Source: Agromyces albus (GTDB lineage Bacteria > Actinomycetota > Actinomycetes > Actinomycetales > Microbacteriaceae). Taken from it: 64,000 nt of DNA. The stretch is taken from NCBI RefSeq assembly GCF_030815405.1, contig NZ_JAUSWX010000001.1, forward strand, positions 1,550,001 to 1,614,000, in the 5' to 3' direction. The translations under genes were made by a program, and so were the position numbers. Below, in pieces: positions 24,684 through 31,957 of the stretch (the first letter of the stretch is position 1; the number at the start of each line of letters is the position of its first letter). A model generated the notes under the pieces. The model was not told the DNA's origin, did no database searches, and worked only from the letters and a program-made list of their open reading frames with translations.

Positions 24684-24933
24684 CAAACGTAGGGGCGGAG
24701 ATGGCAGGGATGCAAGCCCCAACTCCGAGCAAACGGGCAGAAGTTGGCTGGTCTGCCTATCGGCGGGGTGTCAGCTGGCGTCGTCGACATTCGTCGAGGC
24801 GTTTCGAGGGCGAGGCCCCAGGGCTCGGCCTCGGACAGGCCCCGCCGACGCCGCGCCATGTCTGACGGGCCCGCGATCCTCGTCGCAGGTAAGGTCCCGA
24901 ATGTGACCATCAGGCACGATCCGCCCGGTACGA

Positions 24934-25179
24934 GTGAGCCCGCTCCGCCCGACATCCCGAGCAACGCGGTCCGACGTCGTCCGGGCGGTGGCCGGGCTCG
25001 TGACGGCGGCGCTCGGCGTCGTGCTGCTGCTCATCGCGCCGTCCGGGGCAGGCCTGGTCATAGCAGGCGTGCCGCTCCTTCTCGGCCGGGGGATCTCCGA
25101 CCTCGCCACTTGGCGGCGGTGGTCGACCGCGTGGCGGGGCGGCGTCCTGGTCGCGCTCGGCGTCACGGTCGTCGCGTAG
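24934..25179 (+). CDS. Possible small membrane protein (81 aa)
   Basis: An 81-residue frame with a GTG start, reading SPLRPTSRATRSDVVRAVAG, two closely spaced hydrophobic stretches (VAGLVTAALGVVLLLIAPSG and AGLVIAGVPLLLGRGI) and a final GGVLVALGVTVVA. The composition is convincing for a membrane protein with two or three helices. No good ribosome binding site is visible and no family is recognised. The segment lies between the GH5 promoter and a decayed IS element and may belong to the same acquired module. Confidence 0.4.
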   Translation: MSPLRPTSRATRSDVVRAVAGLVTAALGVVLLLIAPSGAGLVIAGVPLLLGRGISDLATWRRWSTAWRGGVLVALGVTVVA

Positions 25180-25198
25180 CGCGTCGCGTCCGTACGAG

Positions 25199-26011
25199 TG
25201 CTCGCGGCGCTGCTCGCAGCGTCGAGGAAGGCGTCGATGACGCGGATGCGTCGCTCGGTTCACACGAGCAGCAGCCCGAAGCCGCGTGACTGCCTGGAGT
25301 TGGTGCGTTCTACGACCCAGCGAGAGGTCTTGTTGATCGGGACCTTGACGCCCTTGGGTGTGATGTCGCCGTTCAGGCCGCGGGCTGCGAGGCGTTCGCG
25401 GGTGACGTTGCTGTCGTAGCCGGCATCGAGTGCTACCTGGATGGAGGCCGGGCACGGCAGACGGTCGCCGAGGCCGGCCAGCAGGTCCAGGGTCGGCTCG
25501 AGCAGGATCGAGCCGAGCGGGATGCCGGACCCGTCAGGTTGGACCGCTTGATCCCCGACTTTCCGCGGTCCACCGGTGAACGTCCGGCCGCTTCGCCACC
25601 GCACGGGGCCTTGTCGATCCGCCCGTCGATCACCAGGGCGTTCAGGTCCAGGCCGACGATCTTGTCGAACGCGGTCAGCGCGATCCGGGCAAGGGTGGTG
25701 AAGATCCCCGCGGCGATCCACTCGTCCCGCCGTCGGCGCATCGTGGTCGCCGAGCACGTGGCGTCGGCGTGCTTCTCGTAGGAGCCGCCCAGCACGAGCT
25801 TTGCCACGAGCTTGTCGAACACCACCCGGTCCGCCACGCGCGGGCGCTGACACCCCAGCGGGTGAGCGTCCTCGGGCGGCGGGATCAACGCCTCGAACTG
25901 GACCCAGACGGGCTCGATGAACGACGATGGCACAGCAGGCACAGGACCCCTCGCGGATCGATACAGACCTAGACAATCCGTATCTAACCGCAGGTCCTGT
26001 GCCTGCCTCAC
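25199..26011 (-). pseudogene. Decayed IS5-family transposase
   Basis: An IS5-type transposase broken in at least three ways. The first frame from about 25930 reads FIEPVWVQFEALIPPPEDAH, then VADRVVFDKLVAKLVLGGSY, MRRRRDEWIAAGIFTTLARI and GLDLNALVIDGRIDKAPCGG with SPVDRGKSGIKRSN. Near 25530 homology moves to another frame (GSGIPLGSILLEPTLDLLAG), with the usual ANRHDSPLL block missing. It continues through VPINKTSRWVVERTNSRQSR to LLV, where a TGA at about 25259 replaces the expected Cys codon before TERRIRVIDAFLDAAS, ending near 25200. A 13-bp inverted repeat (CAGGCACAGGACC at 25936-25948 and its complement at 25993-26005) lies just upstream and may be an IS end or a hairpin. It is inactive. 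Confidence 0.8.
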
Positions 26012-26035
26012 TCACGCCCTACCGGCGGAACCTCG

Positions 26036-26929
26036 AAGAGCTCGTTTCAGAATGGCTGGTCGGGCAGTTTGCGCCAGCAGATGATGGCGCAGGCGAGGTG
26101 CATGAGGCCCAGGTGGAGGTCGGCGCGGCGTTCGTAGCGGGTGCGGAGGCGTTTGAACTGGTGCAGCCAGGCGAAGCCGCGTTCGACGACCCACCGCTTC
26201 TTGCCGAGTCCCGAGCCGTGGGCGGTGCCCCGGCGGGCGATCTTGGGGGTGATGCCCCGGGCGCGCAGCTGGCGTCGGTAGACGTCGTAGTCGTAGCCGC
26301 GGTCGGCGTAGAGCCGTCTGGGCTTGCGCCGGGGCCGGCCGACCACGCCGCGGATCTGGGGCAGGGAGTCGACCAGCGGCAGCAGCTGGGTGACGTCGTG
26401 CCGGTTCCCGCCGGTCAGGGACACCTGCAGCGGGGTGCCGTTCGCATCGACGATCAGGTGGTGCTTGGAGCCAGGGCGAGCGCGGTCGACCGGCGACGGG
26501 CCGACGTGATCCCCCCTTTGAGCGCCCGCACGTGCGATCCGTCGATGCTCATCTCGTCCAGGTCCAGCAGCCCCTCACGGCGCATCTGGGCCAGCACCGC
26601 CTCGTGCAGCGCCGGCCACACCCCGGCCTCGGTCCACTCCCGCAGCCGACGCCAGCACGTCACCCCGGAGACCCCCAGAACAGCCTGCGGGACCTGCGCC
26701 CAGCCGACACCGTGCCGCAGCACGAACACGATCCCGGCCAGCGCCGCCCGGTCGTCAGACCGGTGCCGGCCGTGGTGCAGCCGCGGCCGCGGCGCCGGTA
26801 CCGGCGGCAGCGGCGCCACCTGCTCCCACAGCCCGTCAGGAACCAGATCCTCGATCACGATCCCGCAGCCTGCCCGATCCACCCGAACACGGCGAACCGG
26901 ACACGCCGGTCATTCTGAAACCAGCTCTT
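26036..26929 (-). mobile_element. Complete IS5-family (IS427-like) insertion sequence (copy 2)
   Basis: An 894-bp element bounded by imperfect 19-bp inverted repeats, AAGAGCTCGTTTCAGAATG at 26036-26054 and the complement of AAGAGCTGGTTTCAGAATG at 26911-26929. No obvious target duplication is seen. The transposase is in two frames: the first (start 26882, IVIEDLVPDGLWEQVAPLPP, DEMSIDGSHVRALKGG) stops at 26454; the second carries GNRHDVTQLLPLVDSLPQIR, RRLYADRGYDYDVY and RWVVERGFAWLHQFKR, stopping at 26047. They join by a -1 shift at AAAGGGGGGA (G run 26511-26516), giving about 278 residues with a D-D-E triad. Such programmed frameshifting is usual for this IS group. Probably active. Confidence 0.9.
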
Positions 26930-26948
26930 AAGCGCTTCGAGCGTGAGC

Positions 26949-26996
26949 GAGCTTTGTAGAAAATCGGTTAGGAGACTTCACCATCAGAAGAATCGG
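26949..26996 (+). repeat. Dispersed repeat, copy B
   Basis: Starts GAGCTTTGTAGAAAATCGGT, then TAGGAGACTTCACCATCAGA. It follows the complete IS element by 20 bases and shares the preceding GTGAGC or CTGAGC with copy C. The last third diverges from copies A and C. Confidence 0.72.
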
Positions 26997-27163
26997 CGGC
27001 CGGGTTCTACAGGGTGATGAAGACCGGCAGCGAAGTCCTCCCCGACCCGCATTTCTCTGCGATTCCACAGAAGCGCCCTATCAGCACCAAGCGCGGGCGA
27101 CCGGGCCACCCGGGTCGAATTGGCCCGCGAGAATCAGGACTGTGCGATCGTAGGCTCCCCACC

Positions 27164-27994
27164 ATGGAGATCCTCACATTTCGCGCGTTCACGACAGTAG
27201 ACCCGCACCCGCACTCCGGTAACCCTGCTGGGGTCGTCGTCGACGCCGAAGCACTCTCGGGAGCCGACATGTTGGCCATTGCGGCCGAACTCGGCTTCAG
27301 CGAGACCGCATTCCTCACCGCGGTCACACCGACATCGGCGCGCGTTCGTTACTTCACCCCCCGCGACGAGATCGCCTTCTGCGGCCACGCGACCATCGCC
27401 TCGGGAGTCGCGCTCGCCCGCCGCGGAGCCGGTCCCGTCGTGGCCTTCGAGACCAACGTCGGTGAGGTGCTCGTGGAGGTCACCCCTGGCGCCGCTACGC
27501 TTGCCGCCGTCGACACGGTGGTCGACACGCTGGCCGACGAACTGCTGACCGAGCTGCTCGCCGCCCTCCGCCTCTCGCCCAGCGACCTAGACCCCGCGTT
27601 GCCGGCGGCATTCGTGCGCGGAGGCAACCCGCATCCGCTCCTCTTCGTACAAGCGGGCGTTCTGACCTCGCTCGACCACGACGACGAGGCCGTTCTTCGC
27701 CTTCAGGACCGCGAGGGTTGGGACGGCACCATCCCGATCGTGCACCGCCTCTCAGCCGACCGGTTCGCCTCGCGCAATCCGTTCCCCAGAGGCGGAATCC
27801 GAGAAGACCCCGCCACGGGCTCGGCTGCGGCAGGTCTCGGCTCCTATCTCCGAGCGGGAGGGCACCTCGCGTTGCCCGCCGTGATCGAGGTCGAGCAGGG
27901 CGCGGCGACGGGGCGGCCGTCATTGATTACGGTCGAGATCCCGCTCAAGGGTCGTGTGCGCGTCACGGGTACCGCGTCGGAACTCGGCGAATGA
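27164..27994 (+). CDS. PhzF family isomerase-like protein
   Basis: A 276-residue PhzF-fold protein (diaminopimelate epimerase superfamily). Hallmarks are GNPAGVVVDA at residues about 18-27, the catalytic glutamate in LGFSETAFL, RYFTPRDEIAFCGHATIASG at the domain joint, and REDPATGSAAAGLGSYL in the second half. The family includes PhzF, which isomerises trans-2,3-dihydro-3-hydroxyanthranilate in phenazine synthesis, but no phenazine genes are here, so the substrate is unknown. The ATG at 27164 matches family starts. It is a single-gene unit between repeat copies B and C, together with the alpha/beta hydrolase, in a region that reads like independently acquired genes. Confidence 0.87.
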   Translation: MEILTFRAFTTVDPHPHSGNPAGVVVDAEALSGADMLAIAAELGFSETAFLTAVTPTSARVRYFTPRDEIAFCGHATIASGVALARRGAGPVVAFETNVGEVLVEVTPGAATLAAVDTVVDTLADELLTELLAALRLSPSDLDPALPAAFVRGGNPHPLLFVQAGVLTSLDHDDEAVLRLQDREGWDGTIPIVHRLSADRFASRNPFPRGGIREDPATGSAAAGLGSYLRAGGHLALPAVIEVEQGAATGRPSLITVEIPLKGRVRVTGTASELGE

Positions 27995-28270
27995 GTTCCC
28001 GAAACGCGGTGATCAGCCAGCTTCGTGCTCGTGCCGAACCCATCCAGCGAGTGTGCAGGAACGAGAAGCGGCACTCTCATTCACCACCATCAGGGTTCCA
28101 GTGACCCGCTCAGATTGAACGCCGTAGAAAGTTCCCAATCTGCAAGAAGCGCAGGATCTGGCGCACTTGAGCTGGGCATCTTCGAGTCCTTGTTGGCGAA
28201 TCGTCGAAGCTTGCGGGGCCAATTCGCGTGCTCACGGGCTGGGGTGACAGTCCGTGTGATTTCCTTAGCT

Positions 28271-28921
28271 ATGAGATCTGCGGAAGTCGTCCTGGTGCAC
28301 GGTCTTTACCACCAGCCCGCACATTTGCAGCCGCTCGCCGACGCGCTTAGGCGGCGCGGTGTCTCGGTTCATGCTCCACGCCTGCACCGGGGCAGCCTGG
28401 CGGCCGACACTGTAGCGGTCCAAGAAGCGATCGACGTGTGCGGCGATCCGCCGGTGGTTGTGGCACACAGCTATGGGGGCGCGGTAGCGTCTGGCACGGA
28501 AGGCGCATCGTCGTTTGTATTCATGGCCGCGTTCGTGCCAGACCTAGGCGAGAGCTGCGCCTCTTTAGGTGGACCAGATGCGCCTGTAAATGCATGGGTA
28601 CGCCCGCACCCCGAAGGTGGAACATACATCCCTAAGGATGCTGCGACAGACCTGTTCTATGGGGATTGCGAACCCGAAGCGGCACAACGCGCAGTGGAGC
28701 TGCTGATACCACAGGCGTCGGGGCATGGCCGTTGCGTTGTGAGCAATGCAGCATGGAAGTACGCGCCTAGCCACTACGTCATCTGCGCGCGCGACCGGGC
28801 GATGAATCCGGTCCTACAACAGGCGATGGCGAGTCGCTGTGGCACGGAAGAAGTGATCGACGCGAGCCACTCCCCATACATCTCGCACGTCGAAGCGGTT
28901 ATGCGCTCAATTCTTGGCTAG
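28271..28921 (+). CDS. Alpha/beta hydrolase, esterase-like
   Basis: A 216-residue minimal alpha/beta hydrolase, similar in layout to EstC and plant methyl-salicylate esterases. It opens MRSAEVVLVHGLYHQPAHLQ with the oxyanion HG loop, carries the nucleophile in VVVAHSYGGAVASG, the acid in YVICARDRAMNP and the histidine in DASHSPYISHVEAV. Codon use is less GC-biased than in neighbouring ICE genes (many A/T third positions), suggesting recent acquisition. The ATG at 28271 is chosen; a GTG 15 bases upstream (28256) is possible. Repeat copy C begins 36 bases after the stop. The preceding 276 bases hold no gene but contain a faint match to the repeat at about 28123-28165. Confidence 0.85.
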   Translation: MRSAEVVLVHGLYHQPAHLQPLADALRRRGVSVHAPRLHRGSLAADTVAVQEAIDVCGDPPVVVAHSYGGAVASGTEGASSFVFMAAFVPDLGESCASLGGPDAPVNAWVRPHPEGGTYIPKDAATDLFYGDCEPEAAQRAVELLIPQASGHGRCVVSNAAWKYAPSHYVICARDRAMNPVLQQAMASRCGTEEVIDASHSPYISHVEAVMRSILG

Positions 28922-28956
28922 TTGCACACCGCCCGGCGGGCGTCACCAGCCTGAGC

Positions 28957-29004
28957 GAGCTTTGTAGAAATTCGGTTAAGTGACTTCACCATTAGTAAAT
29001 CCCC
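28957..29004 (+). repeat. Dispersed repeat, copy C
   Basis: Starts GAGCTTTGTAGAAATTCGGT, then TAAGTGACTTCACCATTAGT and AAATCC. It shares the downstream motif GCAGGATCTG (29019-29028) with a weak fourth match near 28155, and copy A has GCAGGATTTG at the same place. Immediately downstream of the alpha/beta hydrolase gene. Confidence 0.75.
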
Positions 29005-29136
29005 TACCTGGAAAAATGCAGGATCTGAAGCGAATCGAGCTTGCCTGATTGCCTTGGCGGGACCTGCTCTCGCCCGCGGCGGGATCCGCTCGGCGTGACG
29101 CCCGTAGCCTGAGTTCGCTAGGTTGATGCCACATGG

Positions 29137-29391
29137 ATGGTTCCTGCATCTTCACTCCTACTAGAGAGTGAGCTCCGACCAGACGGCATGACGATCTTCC
29201 AAACCAACCGGGATGCCGGATGGCAATCCGTCTTCCACACCCATTTTCATCTCGTGCCTCGCACCAAAGACGATGAGTTGGTGCCGCCATGGACCGACGA
29301 GCTCGCGGATGAAGCGGAACTTGACGCGATGTCGTCTCGCCTGCGCGGTGCGACCATGGGGAAGCTCAGCCCAACGAGGGCCGGCGACTGA
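29137..29391 (+). pseudogene. HIT family protein, C-terminal fragment
   Basis: A fragment of a histidine-triad (HIT) nucleotide hydrolase. LRPDGMTIFQTNRDAGWQSV is followed by FHTHFHLVPRTKDDELVPPW, which contains the family's HxHxHxxPR active site, and a short acidic tail. The N-terminal half with the first conserved strands and the second motif is missing. Homology starts around 29155, just downstream of repeat copy C. A short product could be made from the ATG at 29137 but would lack half the fold. The palindromic short repeat at 29391-29410 starts at the stop codon. Confidence 0.75.
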
Positions 29392-29410
29392 CGCCCGCAA
29401 GCGGATCCTT
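29391..29410. repeat. Short palindromic repeat, copy 1 of 2
   Basis: ACGCCCGCAAGCGGATCCTT, matching ACGTCCGCAAGCGGATCCC at 30833-30853 apart from one substitution and one extra C. The core CCGCAAGCGG is an inverted repeat. Both copies lie between a gene's end and the next start in the small-gene region. Confidence 0.6.
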
Positions 29411-29482
29411 CATGCGACAAGCTGGCAGCACGTTGCGCTCGAGGCGTTCGACAACGGCTGCGCTCCTTCCTATGCTCGGCGC

Positions 29483-30133
29483 ATGGACGTCTACGTCGAT
29501 ACCGGCCCGGGAATGACAGCCGTCGGCGAGGTTGCGGCCTGGTCCTTCGATCTCGAGCATTGGGGTGAGTGTGGCCAGGGCATCACCGAGGATGCCGCAG
29601 TCGCGAATCTCGCGCGGCGTACCGGCAATGCCCAGCAGCGAATCGTCGACCGAATCTCGACGGCCATGCGGGATGAGGTCTTCGAGGCGGACCTCCGCCC
29701 AGCAACTGGCGCCCAGGTGAGCATGACGGCGCACATACTCCGAAAGGAGCGACGAAGGACCATCGAACTCGTCGCACGAGCTAGCGTCTACCAACTCGAA
29801 GCGGCCGACGAAGGCGTGGCTCAGCCAGTGTGGATGCGCTGGCGAACCGCGAGTGCGATCGCCTGGCATATCGCGGACACGGAGTCGCGGCACTATCTGC
29901 GCTTGGTCGGAGGCGGGGAACGCGCCCCGGTACCCGATCTCCTCGGTGAGTTGGAAGAGTCAGGCCACTGGATCCAGGCGCAGTTGCTATCGATCCGCCG
30001 CGATGCTGTCGAGCGCCAAGGGACCGAGCTATGGACCACGGTCAAGGTACTTCGCCGTCTCGCATGGCATGAGCGAGTGGAGTCCGTGTTCTTGCGGCGG
30101 CGTTTGAAGGCAGCTGGACTCGACGTCCGGTAG
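29483..30133 (+). CDS. DinB-like metal-binding fold protein
   Basis: A 216-residue protein, MDVYVDTGPGMTAVGEVAAW at the start, with helical regions later. TASAIAWHIADTESRHYLRL and LRRLAWHERVESVFLRRRLK carry histidines spaced as in the DinB/YfiT four-helix bundle, where three His bind a metal. The N-terminal 90 residues look like a small extra domain (LEHWGECGQGITEDAAVANL) that I do not recognise. DinB-like proteins include thiol transferases using bacillithiol or mycothiol. The ATG at 29483 is used since the text becomes protein-like there. No operon partners; the next gene starts 113 bases later on the same strand. Confidence 0.68.
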   Translation: MDVYVDTGPGMTAVGEVAAWSFDLEHWGECGQGITEDAAVANLARRTGNAQQRIVDRISTAMRDEVFEADLRPATGAQVSMTAHILRKERRRTIELVARASVYQLEAADEGVAQPVWMRWRTASAIAWHIADTESRHYLRLVGGGERAPVPDLLGELEESGHWIQAQLLSIRRDAVERQGTELWTTVKVLRRLAWHERVESVFLRRRLKAAGLDVR

Positions 30134-30246
30134 ACGATCCTGTGGACGCGAGGCATGCGCGTATGGTTCTGCCGGCGCCGTGCTTGACGTACCTCCTTGA
30201 AGGGCGGCGCTCCTTTCCTGAGTGACATGTCGGGCAGACTACCGCC

Positions 30247-30756
30247 GTGACCAACTGTTCTTTCGACTCATTGGATTTCGCCCGTGCCGACCAGCCCGAG
30301 CCGACGGGCGACCCCAGGGAGGATCTCCTCGCCTGGTTGGCGTATCAGCGTCACGAGTTTCTGCGGAAGCTGCGCGACCTCAGCGTCGACCAGCTGGTGG
30401 AGTGGTCCGTGCCGCCAGTACAACTGTCTGTACTCGGCCTCGTGCGCCACATGCGGCAGATGGAGCACGTCCATCTCGTCTGGGGTCTGGGCGGCGGCGA
30501 GCAAACCGAATTCTACGGTGAGGACGACTACGCCGGCGGTAGCGCCGCCACCTTCAAGGACGACCTGCAGGGCTATTTCGCCGAGGTGAGCCGAGCGGAT
30601 GCTGCCATCGCGGCGCTGCCGACGTATGACGCTCCCGGTCTCGGACACGGTCGACCACTCGGCTACACGCTGATCAAGATCTTGCACGAATACACGCTGC
30701 ACAGCGGTCAAGCGCACATGCTTCGGTTCGCCGCGCTCGGCGATCTCCGGCGTTGA
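30247..30756 (+). CDS. DUF664/DinB family protein
   Basis: A 169-residue actinobacterial DUF664 protein of the DinB superfamily. The helical bundle signature is clear: LLAWLAYQRHEFLRKLRDLS, SVLGLVRHMRQMEHVHLVWG with the first metal-binding His, and LIKILHEYTLHSGQAHMLRF with the last two (H-x3-H-x3-H type). Members of this group are often mycothiol-dependent detoxification enzymes, but the substrate is unknown. The start is a GTG at 30247. GC-rich codon use matches the host more closely than the neighbouring alpha/beta hydrolase does. The second palindromic short repeat lies 77 bases after the stop. Confidence 0.83.
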   Translation: MTNCSFDSLDFARADQPEPTGDPREDLLAWLAYQRHEFLRKLRDLSVDQLVEWSVPPVQLSVLGLVRHMRQMEHVHLVWGLGGGEQTEFYGEDDYAGGSAATFKDDLQGYFAEVSRADAAIAALPTYDAPGLGHGRPLGYTLIKILHEYTLHSGQAHMLRFAALGDLRR

Positions 30757-30832
30757 CTGGCGCCCTGGGTGATCAAGGGTGGCGCACTATGGCGTGACCC
30801 TTAGCGCGGTCGCGTGAAGCGTCCGCCGGCGG

Positions 30833-30853
30833 ACGTCCGCAAGCGGATCCCTT
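30833..30853. repeat. Short palindromic repeat, copy 2 of 2
   Basis: ACGTCCGCAAGCGGATCCC with a TCCGC-AA-GCGGA inverted core. See copy 1 at 29391-29410. It lies 45 bases before the methyltransferase start. Confidence 0.6.
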
Positions 30854-30897
30854 AGCGGGCATCGATGCCCTGCGAGGTTATCGATAGCGTTGAGCGT

Positions 30898-31614
30898 GTG
30901 CAGACCAACGACTACGACAGCTTTGCTGAGGCATACGCGGCGGAGAACGAGAGCAACTTCGTAAACGCCCGTTACGAACGGCCCGCGGTACTCGCCCTGG
31001 CGGGCGATGTGTCCGGCCACAGAATCCTCGACGCCGGATGCGGCGCCGGCCCGCTCACCGCGGCACTTCGTGAACGAGGCGCGACTGTCACCGGACTGGA
31101 CATAAGTGCCGAGATGATAGCTCTGGCCCGGCGCCGGCTCGGGGATGACGCGGACTTGTACGTGGGTGACCTGAGCGACCCGCTGCCGTTCGGTGATGCG
31201 TCATTCGACGACGTGACCGCCTCGCTCGTACTGCACTACTTGGAAGACTGGGCCCCGACCCTGAGGGAGTTCCGAAGGGTGCTTCGGCCGGGCGGACGTC
31301 TGATCGCATCGGTAGATCACCCGATCGTGGCTTACACGTTTCGGCAACCTTGGCCGAACTACTTCACCCCCGACAGCTACACGTTCACCTGGACGATCGG
31401 TTCGCACTCTGCCCCAATGAAGTTCTGGCGGAAGTCCTTAGGAGCGATGACCGAAGCTTTCACGGACGCGGGGTTTCGGCTTTCCATCATCAGCGAGCCC
31501 CAGCCCGAGCCAGCTGCACGTGAATTGTTCCCGGATGACTTCGAGCGGCAGTCCTCCTCACCAGGATTCCTCTTCTTCGTCGTCGAAGTGCCCACCCTCA
31601 CAGACCCGGCTTAG
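30898..31614 (+). CDS. Class I SAM-dependent methyltransferase
   Basis: A 238-residue methyltransferase with the UbiE/small-molecule layout. Motif I is HRILDAGCGAGPLTAALRER, motif II/acidic loop VTGLDISAEMIALARRRL, then DLYVGDLSDPLPFGDASFDD and the post-motif VLHYLEDWAPTLREFRRVLR with PGG. The last third (YFTPDSYTFTWTIGSHSAPM) is typical of the lid/substrate region. The substrate is unknown. The GTG at 30898 gives VQTNDYDSFAEAYAAENESN, a normal family start; the frame is open 33 bases further. It is the last single-gene cargo unit before the relaxase region. Confidence 0.85.
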   Translation: MQTNDYDSFAEAYAAENESNFVNARYERPAVLALAGDVSGHRILDAGCGAGPLTAALRERGATVTGLDISAEMIALARRRLGDDADLYVGDLSDPLPFGDASFDDVTASLVLHYLEDWAPTLREFRRVLRPGGRLIASVDHPIVAYTFRQPWPNYFTPDSYTFTWTIGSHSAPMKFWRKSLGAMTEAFTDAGFRLSIISEPQPEPAARELFPDDFERQSSSPGFLFFVVEVPTLTDPA

Positions 31615-31957
31615 GGATCGACGGAACCGGACACCATCGTTTCCGAGCTGCACTCCGCTAACGCGAGTGCCCGATAGACGGTCCGTCAACCGGGGCACGT
31701 CGATCAGCCGTCGTTGGCGATCGAGTTGAGCGCGAATCGGACGGGTGGATTCCCGCAAGACCTGCCCGCAGTCGGGCCCGCTGCCGGTGCCCCAAACGCG
31801 GCAGTCATGAACGACCATCACCGGCGGCTAGTGGCGCGCATCCCACGTTCGGCAAGGTCCGACCCGTGGGATCCTGCCGAATGCCCCCCCCCGAATGGCC
31901 CCACGCCTCTTGCAGATCGAGGGCGCGCACCTTTTCCGCGATGGCGGAGGTGGCGCG
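31615..31957. other. Relaxase upstream region, candidate oriT/leader
   Basis: No gene. It contains the A-B-A'-B' inverted-repeat structure at 31840-31881, a run of nine C at 31884-31892, and the GGAGG ribosome binding site at 31946 for the relaxase. MobF-type origins of transfer normally lie next to the relaxase gene, so this is where oriT could be, although no nick sequence is recognisable to me. Confidence 0.45.
31840..31881 (+). promoter_or_regulatory. Interleaved inverted repeats (A-B-A'-B')
   Basis: ATCCCACG (A, 31840-31847), TTCGGCAAGG (B, 31848-31857), loop TCCGACC, CGTGGGAT (A', 31865-31872), CCTGCCGAA (B', 31873-31881). A and A' are perfectly complementary; B and B' pair with one bulged A. 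The arms interleave, so as RNA they could form an H-type pseudoknot or two mutually exclusive hairpins, and as DNA alternative cruciforms or a protein-binding site. Confidence 0.75.

Noticed and set aside
22148..29004. Integron attC sites (copy C contains GTTAAGT, fitting GTTRRRY)
   Set aside because: Copies A and B do not keep the core site, no paired RYYYAAC end or attC-like fold is seen, and there is no IntI gene in the window.
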